From assembly GCF_007954265.1 (NCBI RefSeq), contig NZ_VOLS01000014.1, forward strand, positions 19,499 to 83,498: a DNA stretch of 64,000 bases, given 5' to 3'. The position numbers were made by a program, and so were the translations under genes. Origin of the DNA: Colwellia sp. C1TZA3 (GTDB lineage: Bacteria; Pseudomonadota; Gammaproteobacteria; Enterobacterales; Alteromonadaceae). Within the stretch, counting starts at the first letter, position 1, and each line of letters starts with the position of its first letter. The notes below the pieces were generated by a model that had not been told where the DNA came from, searched no databases, and saw nothing but the letters and a program-made list of their open reading frames with translations. Of this stretch, positions 19,214 to 29,145 are shown piece after piece.

Positions 19214-19841
19214 AAAATTGATGACTTTGAATACTCGCATCATGTTGCAAAGCAAAGTTAATTTTAAAAGCAGGGCTACTTTTAAAAACAGAGTGACTTT
19301 TAAAAATAGAGTCACTTCGAAAGACTCAGTCGCTTCAAAGTTTTTTATTAAACAACTTCTTACAGGTCATGTCAAAACCTGTCTAGGATTAATGTTCACC
19401 ATGATACTTGTGGGCTGTTCAGATGACGTAGGTAAAGTTAGCCTAGGGCTATTTACCACAAAAGATGTGGTCATTAATGCTAAGCAAGACCCGATTGTAA
19501 CCGGGGTAACATGTCATATTAGCCATGTTGAAGCAGATTTAGACTTCTCTGATCCATCAGATATGAGTATTGCTTGTCGACAAACCGGTGAAATATCTGC
19601 GCAAGCTTTAGCAAAAATTGATCGCTCAAAAAATGGTGAAGTAGTCTTTAAAGAGTCAAAAAGCATTTTATTTAAAAGCTTAAAAGTCAGACGCATTTAT
19701 GATGCTGAAAATAAAACCCTCATTTACCTGTCTTATTCAACAAAGGAATCGTCTGGTAGTCATCACCATTCATTATCAACAGTGCCTTTATACAAGACCA
19801 AAGCTTGGCAATGGGCATTGGCTCAAGATGTGAAAAGCTAG
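19206..19841 (+). CDS. CreA-like lipoprotein with an unusual repetitive N-terminal extension
   Basis: The C-terminal 130 residues resemble CreA of E. coli: DPIVTGVTCHIS, SIACRQTG, GEVVFKESKSILFKSLKV, RRIYDAENKTLIYLSYS and a closing STVPLY. A hydrophobic stretch ending in LVGC is a likely lipobox. Upstream of it the frame adds about 50 residues containing four 6-residue repeats, which is atypical for a signal peptide. The start is uncertain: ATG at 19206 (overlapping the previous stop), 19221 or 19242. The true lipoprotein might begin closer to the lipobox. Function of CreA is unknown. Confidence 0.75.
   Translation: MIKKLMTLNTRIMLQSKVNFKSRATFKNRVTFKNRVTSKDSVASKFFIKQLLTGHVKTCLGLMFTMILVGCSDDVGKVSLGLFTTKDVVINAKQDPIVTGVTCHISHVEADLDFSDPSDMSIACRQTGEISAQALAKIDRSKNGEVVFKESKSILFKSLKVRRIYDAENKTLIYLSYSTKESSGSHHHSLSTVPLYKTKAWQWALAQDVKS
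19263..19334 (+). repeat. 18 bp tandem repeat in the 5' part of the creA-like gene
   Basis: Four in-frame 18 bp units encode FKSRAT, FKNRVT, FKNRVT and SKDSVA. The middle two differ by only two bases. Confidence 0.85.
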
Positions 19842-19975
19842 GTGTTTAAAGCATTTAACTGATGAAAGTTAAGCATTAACCTGTGGGTTATAACCGATAT
19901 TAGCTTTTGGTTTTATTTGTGGCGTTATTAACTTTATAACTTATAAAATCAAAGATTTAAAAAGTAGTAGGAATT

Positions 19976-20761
19976 ATGTTAGCAAAACTGTTTAGTCCAA
20001 AAGAAATTATTGACCAAAACACCCAGAATTGGATATTTGATACCTTTGCATGGGCCATTGAAAATTTTGAAATTAATGTCCTTAAAAATGAAGCCCGTTT
20101 AATACTACCTACCAATGAGTTTTATCCTGGTAGTGTTAACAGTATTGATGAAATGGCTCAAGCGATGTTTATCAATACCAAAAACTATGCAGGTATGCAA
20201 AAGTGGCCAGTAGAAATTTCATCTTCAACACCGGCATCAAATACTGCCATTGAAGAGCTAAATTTAGGGCCGATTGTGCGTGGTGAACATGCTGAGGTTG
20301 CTATAAGCACCGGTAATAAAGCCTTAGTATTGGGCTATACGCCAAACCAAGTGAATCAACCACAAGACTTAATTGCCGGTATCAGCCAAGCCTTAGCTAC
20401 TATTTTAGTGACTTCAAACAAGGTTATGCCGCCAGGCGGTGAAGAATATTTACCACAAGCGATAGACCTTGTAGCTTGCTTTATGGGCTTTGGTGTTATT
20501 TTTGCCAATACAGCCTATCAATTTAAAGGCGGTTGCGGTGCTTGTAATAATGCCAGTTTAAATCGTCAAGCGGCATTAACCGAACCTGAAACTTTATATG
20601 CCCTAGCACTTTTTTGCGTGTTAAAAAAAGAGCCAATGAAAAATGTTAAAGGCCATTTAAAGTCACATTTGAAAAAAGATTTCGTTAACGCTTATAAAAG
20701 CATCGAGCAATCGCTTTCAAGCACGACACAGCCAGCATTATTAGCCTTGGTAAGTGAATAG
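19976..20761 (+). CDS. Conserved protein of unknown function
   Basis: The protein has 261 residues, no signal peptide and no clear membrane segment. An AGGAA lies just before the ATG. Visible features are LILPTNEFYPG near residue 41, a glycine- and cysteine-rich motif GGCGACNN near residue 189, and a basic, helical C-terminal region (KGHLKSHLKKD). Similar proteins occur in Shewanella and Colwellia relatives, to my memory without assigned function. The two cysteines could bind a metal or form a disulfide; this is conjecture. It stands alone between creA and a REP array. Confidence 0.7.
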   Translation: MLAKLFSPKEIIDQNTQNWIFDTFAWAIENFEINVLKNEARLILPTNEFYPGSVNSIDEMAQAMFINTKNYAGMQKWPVEISSSTPASNTAIEELNLGPIVRGEHAEVAISTGNKALVLGYTPNQVNQPQDLIAGISQALATILVTSNKVMPPGGEEYLPQAIDLVACFMGFGVIFANTAYQFKGGCGACNNASLNRQAALTEPETLYALALFCVLKKEPMKNVKGHLKSHLKKDFVNAYKSIEQSLSSTTQPALLALVSE

Positions 20762-20818
20762 TTCACCACAAATAAAAAACTAAAAAAGTGTAATGTTTTT
20801 GCTCCACACCGCAACTGT

Positions 20819-22560
20819 TTTGTAGGTCGGACTTTAGTCCGTCAATCGTTTAGCGAGTGATTACGTAGCGTTAGGCGATTGTTTTGTAGATCGGACTTTA
20901 GTCCGTCAACCGTTTAGCGAGTGATTATGTAGCGTTAGGTGATTTTTTGTAGGTCGGACTTCAGTCCGTCAACCGTTTAGCGAGTGATTAAGGCGATGGG
21001 GCAAAAGAGATCCGTCGGTTCTTTGTAAATCGGACTTCAGTCCGTCAACTGTTTAGCGAGCAATTAACGCGATGGGGCAAAAGAGATTTGCAGCGGCTCT
21101 TATCTTTATCGGTCAGCATTTATGCAAAAGACGGTTAAATTTCATTTAACTTGATGGACTAAAGTCCAACCTACATCGGGCCTACGGGTGATTATTTCAT
21201 GTTTGGTGATAATTTAACGTTGGGCGATTGTTTTGTAGGTCGGACTTTAGTCCGTCAATTGTTTAGCGAGTGATTAAGGCGATGGGGCAAAAGACATTTG
21301 TAGCAGTTTTTATCTTTATCGGTCAGCATTTATGCTAAAGACGGTTAAATTTCATTTAACTTGATGGACTAAAGTCCAACCTACATCGGGCCTACGGGTG
21401 ATAATGTCATGTTAGGCAATTGTTTTGTAGGTCGGACTTTAGTCTGTCAACTGTTTAGCGAGTGATTAAGGCGATGGGGTAAAAGACATTTGTAGCGAGG
21501 TCTGATTTTTGTCATTTAGCATTTATGCCAAAGGCGGTTAAATTTCATTTAACTTGATGGACTAAAGTCCAACCTACATCGGGCTTATGGGTGATTACGT
21601 CATGTGGGTGATAATTTAATGTGGGTGATTTTTTTGTAGGTCGGACTTCAGTCCGTCAACTGCTTAGTGAGTGATTAAGGCGATGGGGCAAAAGAGATTT
21701 GCAGCGGCTCTTATCTTTATCGGTCAGCATTTACGCCAAAGACGGTTAAATTTCATTTAACTTGATGGACTAAAGTCCAACCTACATAAGGCCTACGGGT
21801 GATAATGTCATGTGGGCGCTTTTTTTGTAGATCGGACTTCAGTCCGTCAACCGTTTAGCGAGTGATTAATGCGATGGGGCAAAAGATATCTGTCGGTTCT
21901 TTGTAAATCGGACTTTACGCCAAAGACGGTTAAATTTCATTTAACTTGATGGACTAAAGTCCAACCTACATCGGGCCTACGGGTGATAATGTCATGTTTG
22001 GTGATTGTTTTGTAGGTCGGACTTCAGTCCGTCAACTGTTTAGCGAGTAATTAAGGCGCTGGGGTAAAAGATATTTGCAGCGGCTCTTATCTTTATCGGT
22101 CAGCATTTATGCTAAAGACGGTTAAATTTCATTTAACTTGATGGACTAAAGTCCAACCTACATAGGGCCTATGGGTGATAATTTCATGTTTGGTGATTGT
22201 TTTGTAGGTCGGACTTTAGTCCGTCAATCGTTTAGCGAGCAATTAAGGCGATGGGGTAAAAGATATTTGCAGCGGCTCTTATCTTTATCGGTCAGTATTT
22301 ACGCCAAAGACGGTTAAATTTCATTTAACTTGATGGACTAAAGTCCAACCTACATCGGGCCTACGGGTGATTACGTCATGTGGGCGATTGTTTTGTAGGT
22401 CGGACTTTAGTCCGTCAATTGTTTAGCGAGTGATTACGTAGCGTTGAATTTTTTTTGATCCTTTGTAGGTCGGACTTTAGTCCGTCAATCGTTTAGCGAG
22501 CAATTATGTAGCGTTGGCCATTGTTTTTTTGGTCCAACTATAGTCTGTTAACGTTTAAGC
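20819..22560. repeat. REP array 3: the largest, about twenty hairpins
   Basis: The array occupies the whole gap before hrpA. About twelve A copies are in plus orientation (TGTAGGTCGGACTTYAGTCCG) and seven B copies in minus orientation (GTTAAATTTCATTTAAC followed by TGGACTAAAGTCCA). The overall orientation is opposite to arrays 1 and 2. The first four A copies are closely spaced (about 65-75 bp) without B. One A copy near 21901 is truncated, fused directly to the next unit. The last copies (near 22464 and 22530) decay towards hrpA. Confidence 0.9.
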
Positions 22561-22652
22561 GGGCGATTTTCAACTAGCGTGGTTATATACTTATTCATTT
22601 GCCCTTGTTTACCTGTTAATATAGCTTTTTTGTTATCTGTTTTGAGTCTGTC

Positions 22653-25600
22653 TTGTCTACTGCAACCCCCGCAAATTCCACTGCTACTAAAAAAGTTAAT
22701 AAAAACGTCACCGTAAAATCACTTTTCAACCTTTTAGAGCAGGTTAAATTATCTGATAAAGCGCGTATTAAAAAACGCTTATTGGCTGTTAAAAATATTA
22801 CCGACCCGGTTAAGCAAGAAAAAAGCTTACAGCAAATAGCGCTATTGATTGAACAATCGATAGAAAATAAACAACTTCGTCTCGCTAATGTCCCTAAATT
22901 TAGTTACCCGGAAGGTTTGCCGGTTTCACAAAATGTTGATGTTATTGCTAAAGCTATTGATGAAAATCAAGTGGTTATCATTGCTGGCGAAACTGGCTCA
23001 GGTAAAACTACTCAAATTCCGAAGATATGTTTACAGCTTGGCCGTGGTATTGACGGTATTATTGGTCACACTCAACCCCGGCGTATCGCTGCCAGAACGG
23101 TAGCAAACCGTATTGCAGACGAACTCAACACCAAGTTAGGTGACGCCGTTGGCTATAAAGTTCGCTTTAATGACCAAGTGGGCAAGCAAAGTTATATCAA
23201 GTTAATGACTGACGGTATTTTGTTGGCAGAGATGCAAAAAGATCGTCTGTTACGCCAATACGACACACTAATCATTGATGAGGCGCATGAGCGTAGTTTA
23301 AACATTGATTTTATTCTGGGTTATTTACGCCAAATTCTGCCTAAACGTCCTGATTTAAAAATTATTATTACTTCAGCCACCATTGACCCTGAAAAGTTTG
23401 CCCAACATTTTGCCAGTGCTGCCGGCGTTCCTGCGCCCATTATTGAAGTATCGGGTCGAACTTTTCCAGTTGAGATGCGTTATCGGCCACTGAACAAGGC
23501 AAGTGATGACAGCAATGATGATGGCGATATTATTTCAGGCATTCTTCATGCGGTTGATGAATTAGGCGCTGATGATAGTGGTGATATATTAGTGTTTCTC
23601 AACGGTGAACGAGAAATTCGCGATACCGCACGGTCATTAGAAAAAGCAAACTTACGCCACACTAATGTGTTGCCGCTATATTCTCGTTTAACGGTTGCTG
23701 AACAAAATTTAATATTTAAACCTCATAGTGGCCGTAATATAGTGTTAGCCACCAACGTCGCTGAAACAAGTTTAACTGTGCCCGGCATTAAATATGTTAT
23801 TGACCCAGGCACCGCCAGAATTTCTCGCTATAGTTACCGCACCAAAGTGCAACGTTTGCCGATAGAGGCTATTTCTCAAGCCAGTGCTAATCAGCGTGCT
23901 GGTCGTTGTGGCCGTGTATCATCAGGGGTTTGTATTCGTCTTTATTCAGAAGAAGACTTTTTAAATCGCACCGAATTTACCGACCCTGAAATACTTCGCA
24001 CCAACTTAGCTACTGTTATATTGCAAATGTTGGCCTTAGATCTCGGCGAGATTGCTGACTTTCCGTTTGTTCAACCACCGGATAACCGCAACATTACTGA
24101 CGGGGTAAAATTATTAGAAGAGCTGGCCGCGATAGACGCAAAGGCGAATAAAGTCACTTTAACGCCAATAGGGCGCGCTTTATCAAAATTTCCTATTGAT
24201 CCACGTTTAGCTAAAATGATTTTAACCGCGGCAGACTTAGGCTGTATTGAACAAATATTTATTATTGTCAGTGCCTTAAGTATTCAAGACCCACGTGAAC
24301 GTCCACACGAAAAGCAACAAGCAGCAGATGAAAAACATAGCCGTTTTAAAAACAAACAGTCTGATTTTGTTGGTTTATTAAAATTGTGGAGCTATGTTGA
24401 AGAACAACAAAAGCAATTAACCAATAATCAATTTCGTCGCATGTGTCAAAAAGAGTTTTTGTCCTATGTGCGTATTCGAGAGTGGCAAGACATCTACAGT
24501 CAGCTAACGCATTCGTTACGTGAGTTAAAAATTCCGATGAGCCGCATCGAAGTAGACTTATCGGAAGAAGCTGAAAAAAGCGCCACCAATCCCAATGTAG
24601 ATATTGTGCATCAAGCCATATTGTCAGGTTTGCTCAGTCATTTAGGTCAACAAGATGAAAACCGAGAATATAACGGCGCACGCGGTAGTACCTTCTTTAT
24701 TTTCCCAGGCTCTGCCCTAGCTAAAAAATCGCCCAAATGGTTAATGGCGGCAGAGCTAGTTGAAACCAGCCGTTTATTTGCCCGTATGGCCGCAAAAATT
24801 GACCCTTTGTGGATTGAACCCCTGGCTCAGCATTTAGTTAAACGCAGCTACAGTGAACCGCATTGGGAGAAAAAGCAGGGCGCTGTGATGGGGTTTGAGC
24901 AAGTGTCACTCTACGGCCTAATTATTGTTGCCAAGCGTAGTGTGCACTTTAATCAAATTGAACCGGATACCTGTCGTGAAATTTTTATTCGTGAGGCTTT
25001 AGTTAACGGTGAAAGTACGATTAAAGAGGCATTTTTAAAAGATAATCGTCAATTAGTTAATGAAATTGAAGCATTAGAGCAAAAAGCTCGACGCAGAGAT
25101 TTCTTGATTGAAGAGCAGCAGTTAGTTGATTTTTATACTGAGAAATTACCAGAAAGTGCTATTTGTCAACGCAGCTTTTTAGCTTGGTGGCAACAGCAAA
25201 AAAAAGTGGATGCTAAGCTATTAAACTTTACTAAAGCCTTCTTGTTAAAAGAAAGTGCGGTTAAGTTATCCGCCACTGAATACCCTGAAACCTGGCAACA
25301 AGGTAGTTTAACTTTACCGCTGAGTTACCACTTTAACCCAGGTGATATCGACGACGGCATTAGTGTGTTGATACCGCTAGGGATATTAAATCAAGTGGAA
25401 AACACCGGTTTTGATTGGTTGATCCCCGCGTTACGGCTTGAACTTATTACGGCATTGATTCGAGCGCTACCTAAAGCATTAAGGCGCAACTTTGTGCCTG
25501 CGCCTAATTACGCCGAAGCTTGTTTAGCGGCAATAACTAATGCTGATGAAGCATTAACTACCGCCATTGAAAAACAGCTATTAAGAATGACCGGTGCCCG

Positions 25601-26639
25601 TTTACCTGATGGTGCTTGGCAAGGCTTAGAGCTAGTGCCACATTTATCGATGAATTTTAAAATTGTTAATGAACATGGCAAATTGATCCAACAAGGGCGC
25701 AAGCTTGACGAATTAAAAGAAGGCTTACAAGGTAAGGTGCAAGCGTCGATTAAAAAGGTCGCCGACAAAGGTATTGAACGCAGTAATATCGACCAGTGGG
25801 ACTTTAAAAGCTTGCCAAAAAGCTATGAAAAGAAAGTCGCTAATATCACCATCAAAGCCTTTCCAGCTTTGGTGGATAAAAATAAGTCGGTTGCTATCGA
25901 GTTATTTGAACATGAAAGTTTAGCTGAACAAGCGATGCTTGACGGAGTCAGTCGACTTATTTTACTGAGCATTCCGTCGCCAATAAAATATTTGCAGGAA
26001 AAGTTACCCAATAAAGCTAAATTAGGACTGTATTTTAATCCCTTTGGCTCGATAAATGACTTACTGGATGATTGCATCGTTGCCGGCTGTCAATTTTTAG
26101 TTAATGAATACGGCGACTTGCCTCGTGCACAAGCAGAGTTTGAAGCTTGCAAAGAACATGTGCGTGCAGAAATTGCCGATTGTGTTTTAAGTGCGGCGAT
26201 TAAAGTTGAGCGAGTATTAAGTTTGGCACATGATGTACGCAAAAAAATGAAAGGTAAAATGTCGTTAAATGTTGTGCAATCTCATGGTGATATTAAAAGC
26301 CAATTAGAGACCTTAGTGTTTAAAGGCTTTATCACTAAAGCGGGATATCAACGTTTAGATGATATAGCCCGTTATTTAAGCGCAATGTTACGACGATTAG
26401 AAAAGTTGCAAATAGATCCTAATCAAGACCGATTGAAAATGTTAGAGCTTGAAAAAGTGCAAAACGCATTAGATACAGTTATTGCTCAACAGCCTAAAGG
26501 TCAACCTTTAAGTAAAGAATTAGTGCAAGGTTATTGGATGATAGAAGAGTTGCGGGTATCACTTTTTGCCCAAAATTTAAAAACACCTTTTCCAATTTCA
26601 GCGAAAAGAATAGTAAACTACCTCAAAGAACATGCATAA
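22653..26639 (+). CDS. hrpA: ATP-dependent RNA helicase HrpA
   Basis: This is a 1328-residue DEAH-box helicase. GETGSGKT (112-119) is motif I, DEAH (209-212) motif II, TSATID motif III and NQRAGRCGRV motif VI. The helicase core is followed by the HA2 and OB-fold domains and by the long C-terminal extension specific to HrpA (E. coli HrpA is about 1300 residues). HrpA acts on mRNA and on stalled ribosomes in enterobacteria. The start is a TTG at 22653 preceded by a weak GAG; no ATG gives a comparable N-terminus. It directly follows the REP array. Confidence 0.95.
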   Translation: MSTATPANSTATKKVNKNVTVKSLFNLLEQVKLSDKARIKKRLLAVKNITDPVKQEKSLQQIALLIEQSIENKQLRLANVPKFSYPEGLPVSQNVDVIAKAIDENQVVIIAGETGSGKTTQIPKICLQLGRGIDGIIGHTQPRRIAARTVANRIADELNTKLGDAVGYKVRFNDQVGKQSYIKLMTDGILLAEMQKDRLLRQYDTLIIDEAHERSLNIDFILGYLRQILPKRPDLKIIITSATIDPEKFAQHFASAAGVPAPIIEVSGRTFPVEMRYRPLNKASDDSNDDGDIISGILHAVDELGADDSGDILVFLNGEREIRDTARSLEKANLRHTNVLPLYSRLTVAEQNLIFKPHSGRNIVLATNVAETSLTVPGIKYVIDPGTARISRYSYRTKVQRLPIEAISQASANQRAGRCGRVSSGVCIRLYSEEDFLNRTEFTDPEILRTNLATVILQMLALDLGEIADFPFVQPPDNRNITDGVKLLEELAAIDAKANKVTLTPIGRALSKFPIDPRLAKMILTAADLGCIEQIFIIVSALSIQDPRERPHEKQQAADEKHSRFKNKQSDFVGLLKLWSYVEEQQKQLTNNQFRRMCQKEFLSYVRIREWQDIYSQLTHSLRELKIPMSRIEVDLSEEAEKSATNPNVDIVHQAILSGLLSHLGQQDENREYNGARGSTFFIFPGSALAKKSPKWLMAAELVETSRLFARMAAKIDPLWIEPLAQHLVKRSYSEPHWEKKQGAVMGFEQVSLYGLIIVAKRSVHFNQIEPDTCREIFIREALVNGESTIKEAFLKDNRQLVNEIEALEQKARRRDFLIEEQQLVDFYTEKLPESAICQRSFLAWWQQQKKVDAKLLNFTKAFLLKESAVKLSATEYPETWQQGSLTLPLSYHFNPGDIDDGISVLIPLGILNQVENTGFDWLIPALRLELITALIRALPKALRRNFVPAPNYAEACLAAITNADEALTTAIEKQLLRMTGARLPDGAWQGLELVPHLSMNFKIVNEHGKLIQQGRKLDELKEGLQGKVQASIKKVADKGIERSNIDQWDFKSLPKSYEKKVANITIKAFPALVDKNKSVAIELFEHESLAEQAMLDGVSRLILLSIPSPIKYLQEKLPNKAKLGLYFNPFGSINDLLDDCIVAGCQFLVNEYGDLPRAQAEFEACKEHVRAEIADCVLSAAIKVERVLSLAHDVRKKMKGKMSLNVVQSHGDIKSQLETLVFKGFITKAGYQRLDDIARYLSAMLRRLEKLQIDPNQDRLKMLELEKVQNALDTVIAQQPKGQPLSKELVQGYWMIEELRVSLFAQNLKTPFPISAKRIVNYLKEHA

Positions 26640-26654
26640 TTTTAGTACAATAAT

Positions 26655-26683
26655 TTGACAGTTATCGTTACCATGAGTATAAA
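26655..26683 (+). promoter_or_regulatory. Strong sigma-70 promoter for the PilZ gene
   Basis: TTGACA at 26655-26660 and TATAAA at 26678-26683 are separated by exactly 17 bp and lie 38 bp before the start codon. Confidence 0.8.
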
Positions 26684-26721
26684 TAAAAGTGTACTAACGA
26701 TAAAAACGCAATGGAGTAGTG

Positions 26722-27021
26722 ATGGCTAATTACGATGATAAACGGAACTTTTATCGCATGATGTTAAACAGTGAAGTAACCTTGACCATTATTGACGATG
26801 AGGCTAATAGCAAAATTTTAGTTACGTGTCGTGATTTAAGTGCAACAGGTATAGCGATTGAGATGGAGCACCCATTAGCAATGAATACAGCGGTGCGTAT
26901 AAGTGTTCAGTCGGTCAACAATGCGGTACAACCTTTAAATGCTACCGGCAAAGTAGTGAGAGTAACGGAAGAGAGTGCAAACTGTTATCTGATTGGCGTT
27001 AATATTACTGAGATTGATTAA
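26722..27021 (+). CDS. PilZ domain protein
   Basis: This is a single-domain protein of 99 residues. An arginine-containing N-terminal segment (DDKRNFYRMML) is followed by DLSATGIAIE, the D/NxSxxG part of the cyclic di-GMP binding site, and by beta strands ending in YLIGVNI. PilZ domains bind c-di-GMP and often control motility or polysaccharide output. The N-terminal RxxxR motif is present only in part (R at 8 and 12), so binding is likely but not certain. The ATG at 26722 is preferred to the overlapping GTG because GGAG lies at 26713-26716. Confidence 0.85.
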   Translation: MANYDDKRNFYRMMLNSEVTLTIIDDEANSKILVTCRDLSATGIAIEMEHPLAMNTAVRISVQSVNNAVQPLNATGKVVRVTEESANCYLIGVNITEID

Positions 27022-27030
27022 GTGAGTGAA

Positions 27031-27064
27031 GAGGGTCGCTAGAAAAATTTTAGCGACCCTCTTT
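27031..27064 (+). terminator. Rho-independent terminator after the PilZ gene
   Basis: GAGGGTCGCTA and TAGCGACCCTC form an 11 bp stem around GAAAAATTT, followed by TTT. A second perfect 11 bp stem (27061-27071 with 27079-27089, CTTTAACCACT) starts inside the tail of the first, so the two structures partly compete. Confidence 0.8.
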
Positions 27065-27149
27065 AACCACTAATACCCAGTGGTTAAAGAGGGCTTTTAT
27101 AACGCCGTAGTTTTATCCTACCCAGTAAAATTGCACAGGCAATTAACTC

Positions 27150-27224
27150 ACTTGGTATTATTCAACTTCGTATTATTCACCTTCGCATTATTCACCTTGG
27201 TATTATTCAACTTCGCATTACTCA
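27150..27224. repeat. 15 bp tandem repeat built from the 3' end of rlmI
   Basis: Five units of the type ACTTGGTATTATTCA run from 27150 to 27224, and a diverged sixth continues into rlmI. Read on the minus strand, each unit holds a TAA at the place of the rlmI stop codon. Confidence 0.85.
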
Positions 27225-28408
27225 ACTTGGCAGACTAAACCTTTAAGGTAGTAACCCTCAGGGTAATTTGACGACACTGGGTGATCTGCTGCTTGGTGTA
27301 ACCTATCAACAAAGTAAGCATTTCTTTTCGCGTCTAATGCGCCATCAGCAACCACTTTTTGAAATAAGCTTGATTCCATTAAACCCGAGCAAGAAAAAGT
27401 TAATAAAATACCATTAGGGTTAAGTAATTGCATAGCCAACATGTTGATATCCTTGTAGCCACGACAAGCACCGGTCAGTTGAGCCTTTGATTCAACAAAC
27501 TTAGGTGGGTCAAGAATAATCATATCAAAGGTACGTTTTTCTTCACGGTATTGACGCAATAATTTAAAAACATCCGCTTTAACAAATGAGATATTTTTAT
27601 CACTTAATTCATTCAACTCAACGTTTTTCTTGGCTAAGTCTAAGGCTGACTCAGAAACATCAACATTAATAACTTCTTTAGCGCCGCCGGCGGCACAATG
27701 CAGGGCAAAGGTGCCGGTATAAGAAAAACAGTTTAATACACTCTTGTCACGGGCATACTTACCTGCGGCAAGACGAGATTCACGTTGATCTAAATAAAAA
27801 CCAGTTTTATGGCCTTTAGCTACATCAACGTGAATTTTAATACCGTACTCTTCAATAATACACTCTGTTGACGCTTGTGGTTCAGTTAACCAACCCGTTA
27901 CCGGTTCTAAACCTTCTTTTTTGCGGACATCAACATCTGAACGCTCATAAATATGACAACCCGGATAAAGCTCTTTAAGGCATTCAACTAAGGTATAGCG
28001 GTGCAAGTCTGCTCCGGCGCTAAGTAGTTGGCAAACAATTAAGTTGTCGTATTTATCTATAGTGATACCGGGTAGGCCGTCAGACTCGCCAGCAATAAGT
28101 CGATAACCAGTTAAACCGTCTCTTTCGATAAACCAGTCACGTCTTTTTTGTGCGCTTAACAATTTATTACGAAAAAAACTGCTGTCAATTTCTTCATCAA
28201 TATCAAAACTCCAAACTCGAATTCTAATTTGAGATTCTGGAGAATATGCGCCTTTAGCTAGCCAGTTGCCTTTGTTGTCAAAGACATCAACCGTGTCACC
28301 AAGTAAAGGGTTACCTTTGATTTTGTTAATTGCCTGAGAAAAAATCCAAGGATGTTTTCGGCGTAATGATTTCTCACGAGCAACTTTTAAATAAATTCTT
28401 GCTGACAT
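27218..28408 (-). CDS. rlmI: 23S rRNA (cytosine-C5)-methyltransferase RlmI
   Basis: The enzyme methylates C1962 of 23S rRNA in E. coli. The 396 residues match the family. The N-terminal PUA domain is seen in [11 protein letters not shown] and [17 protein letters not shown], the central EEHI-like domain follows, and the C-terminal Rossmann domain has [12 protein letters not shown] (motif I) and ILDPPKF (motif IV). FSCSG is the motif near the catalytic region. It is a single gene on the minus strand, tail to tail with the PilZ gene. Its final codons are duplicated as a 15 bp tandem repeat downstream. Confidence 0.95.
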   Translation of the reverse strand: MSARIYLKVAREKSLRRKHPWIFSQAINKIKGNPLLGDTVDVFDNKGNWLAKGAYSPESQIRIRVWSFDIDEEIDSSFFRNKLLSAQKRRDWFIERDGLTGYRLIAGESDGLPGITIDKYDNLIVCQLLSAGADLHRYTLVECLKELYPGCHIYERSDVDVRKKEGLEPVTGWLTEPQASTECIIEEYGIKIHVDVAKGHKTGFYLDQRESRLAAGKYARDKSVLNCFSYTGTFALHCAAGGAKEVINVDVSESALDLAKKNVELNELSDKNISFVKADVFKLLRQYREEKRTFDMIILDPPKFVESKAQLTGACRGYKDINMLAMQLLNPNGILLTFSCSGLMESSLFQKVVADGALDAKRNAYFVDRLHQAADHPVSSNYPEGYYLKGLVCQVE

Positions 28409-28536
28409 AGGCCTATACTTGTAATTACAATAATAATGGCGCGAGTGTAGTCAATGCATGGCAAGGGTGCAATGGTCTATTTTAACTATTTTTCATTTCA
28501 AAAATTTGATGGGAATGAAAGTCAGAAATAACAATA

Positions 28537-28695
28537 ATACCAGTTCCATTAAGTTTGTGATCTTGTTGTGCGCAGGAAAAATAACTCAAGGTAAGGCGCT
28601 CGATTGAGCAATAGCTGGCTATTGGGATTGAGAGCAACACAGCCTTGAGCTATTTTAACTAGTACAAGTGAGTAATAACTTAATGGGATTGGTAT
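28537..28695. mobile_element. 159 bp MITE-like element, copy 3
   Basis: It has the same ends, length and orientation as the copies at 15117 and 15658, and differs from them at only a few positions. It lies between the divergent rlmI and acyP genes and may influence their promoters. Confidence 0.85.
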
Positions 28696-28731
28696 AACAA
28701 TGGCAATAAGCTTATTTTAAGGTGAAAAATA

Positions 28732-29001
28732 ATGGATGTAAGTTACATGGCACATGTCAGTGGCAAAGTTCAAGGCGTTTACTTTCGAGTTTCTAGTCAA
28801 CAAGTTGCGATTGAGCATGGTTTAAGTGGTTACGCGCGCAATTTAACTAATGGCAATGTAGAAGTGCTGATGTGCGGTAAAGAGCAAAATATTGATAAAA
28901 TGCTCAAGTGGTTAGCACAAGGCCCGCCAGAAGCAGAAGTGACGAATGTTGAGGTTAAGCAAGTAGCATTTCAAGAACATAATTTTTTTGCAGTGAGTTA
29001 A
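28732..29001 (+). CDS. acyP: Acylphosphatase
   Basis: This small cytoplasmic enzyme hydrolyses acyl phosphates. The 89 residues hold the family signature GKVQGVYFR (11-19), with catalytic Arg19, and GYARNLTNG with catalytic Asn37. GNVEVLMCG follows as the usual third strand. The length is normal. AAGGTG lies before the ATG. Confidence 0.94.
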   Translation: MDVSYMAHVSGKVQGVYFRVSSQQVAIEHGLSGYARNLTNGNVEVLMCGKEQNIDKMLKWLAQGPPEAEVTNVEVKQVAFQEHNFFAVS

Positions 29002-29145
29002 GTTGCTATTTTTATCATCGTGCGCAAATTTGTGTTTTAAAGCAAAATGAGTATTTTACTCTAAGATAAACTTTATCACGTTGGTATTTAAGGCTAAATA
29101 AGGCAGACTGGCTATTATAAATAACACTAGATAAAAGGAAATAAA

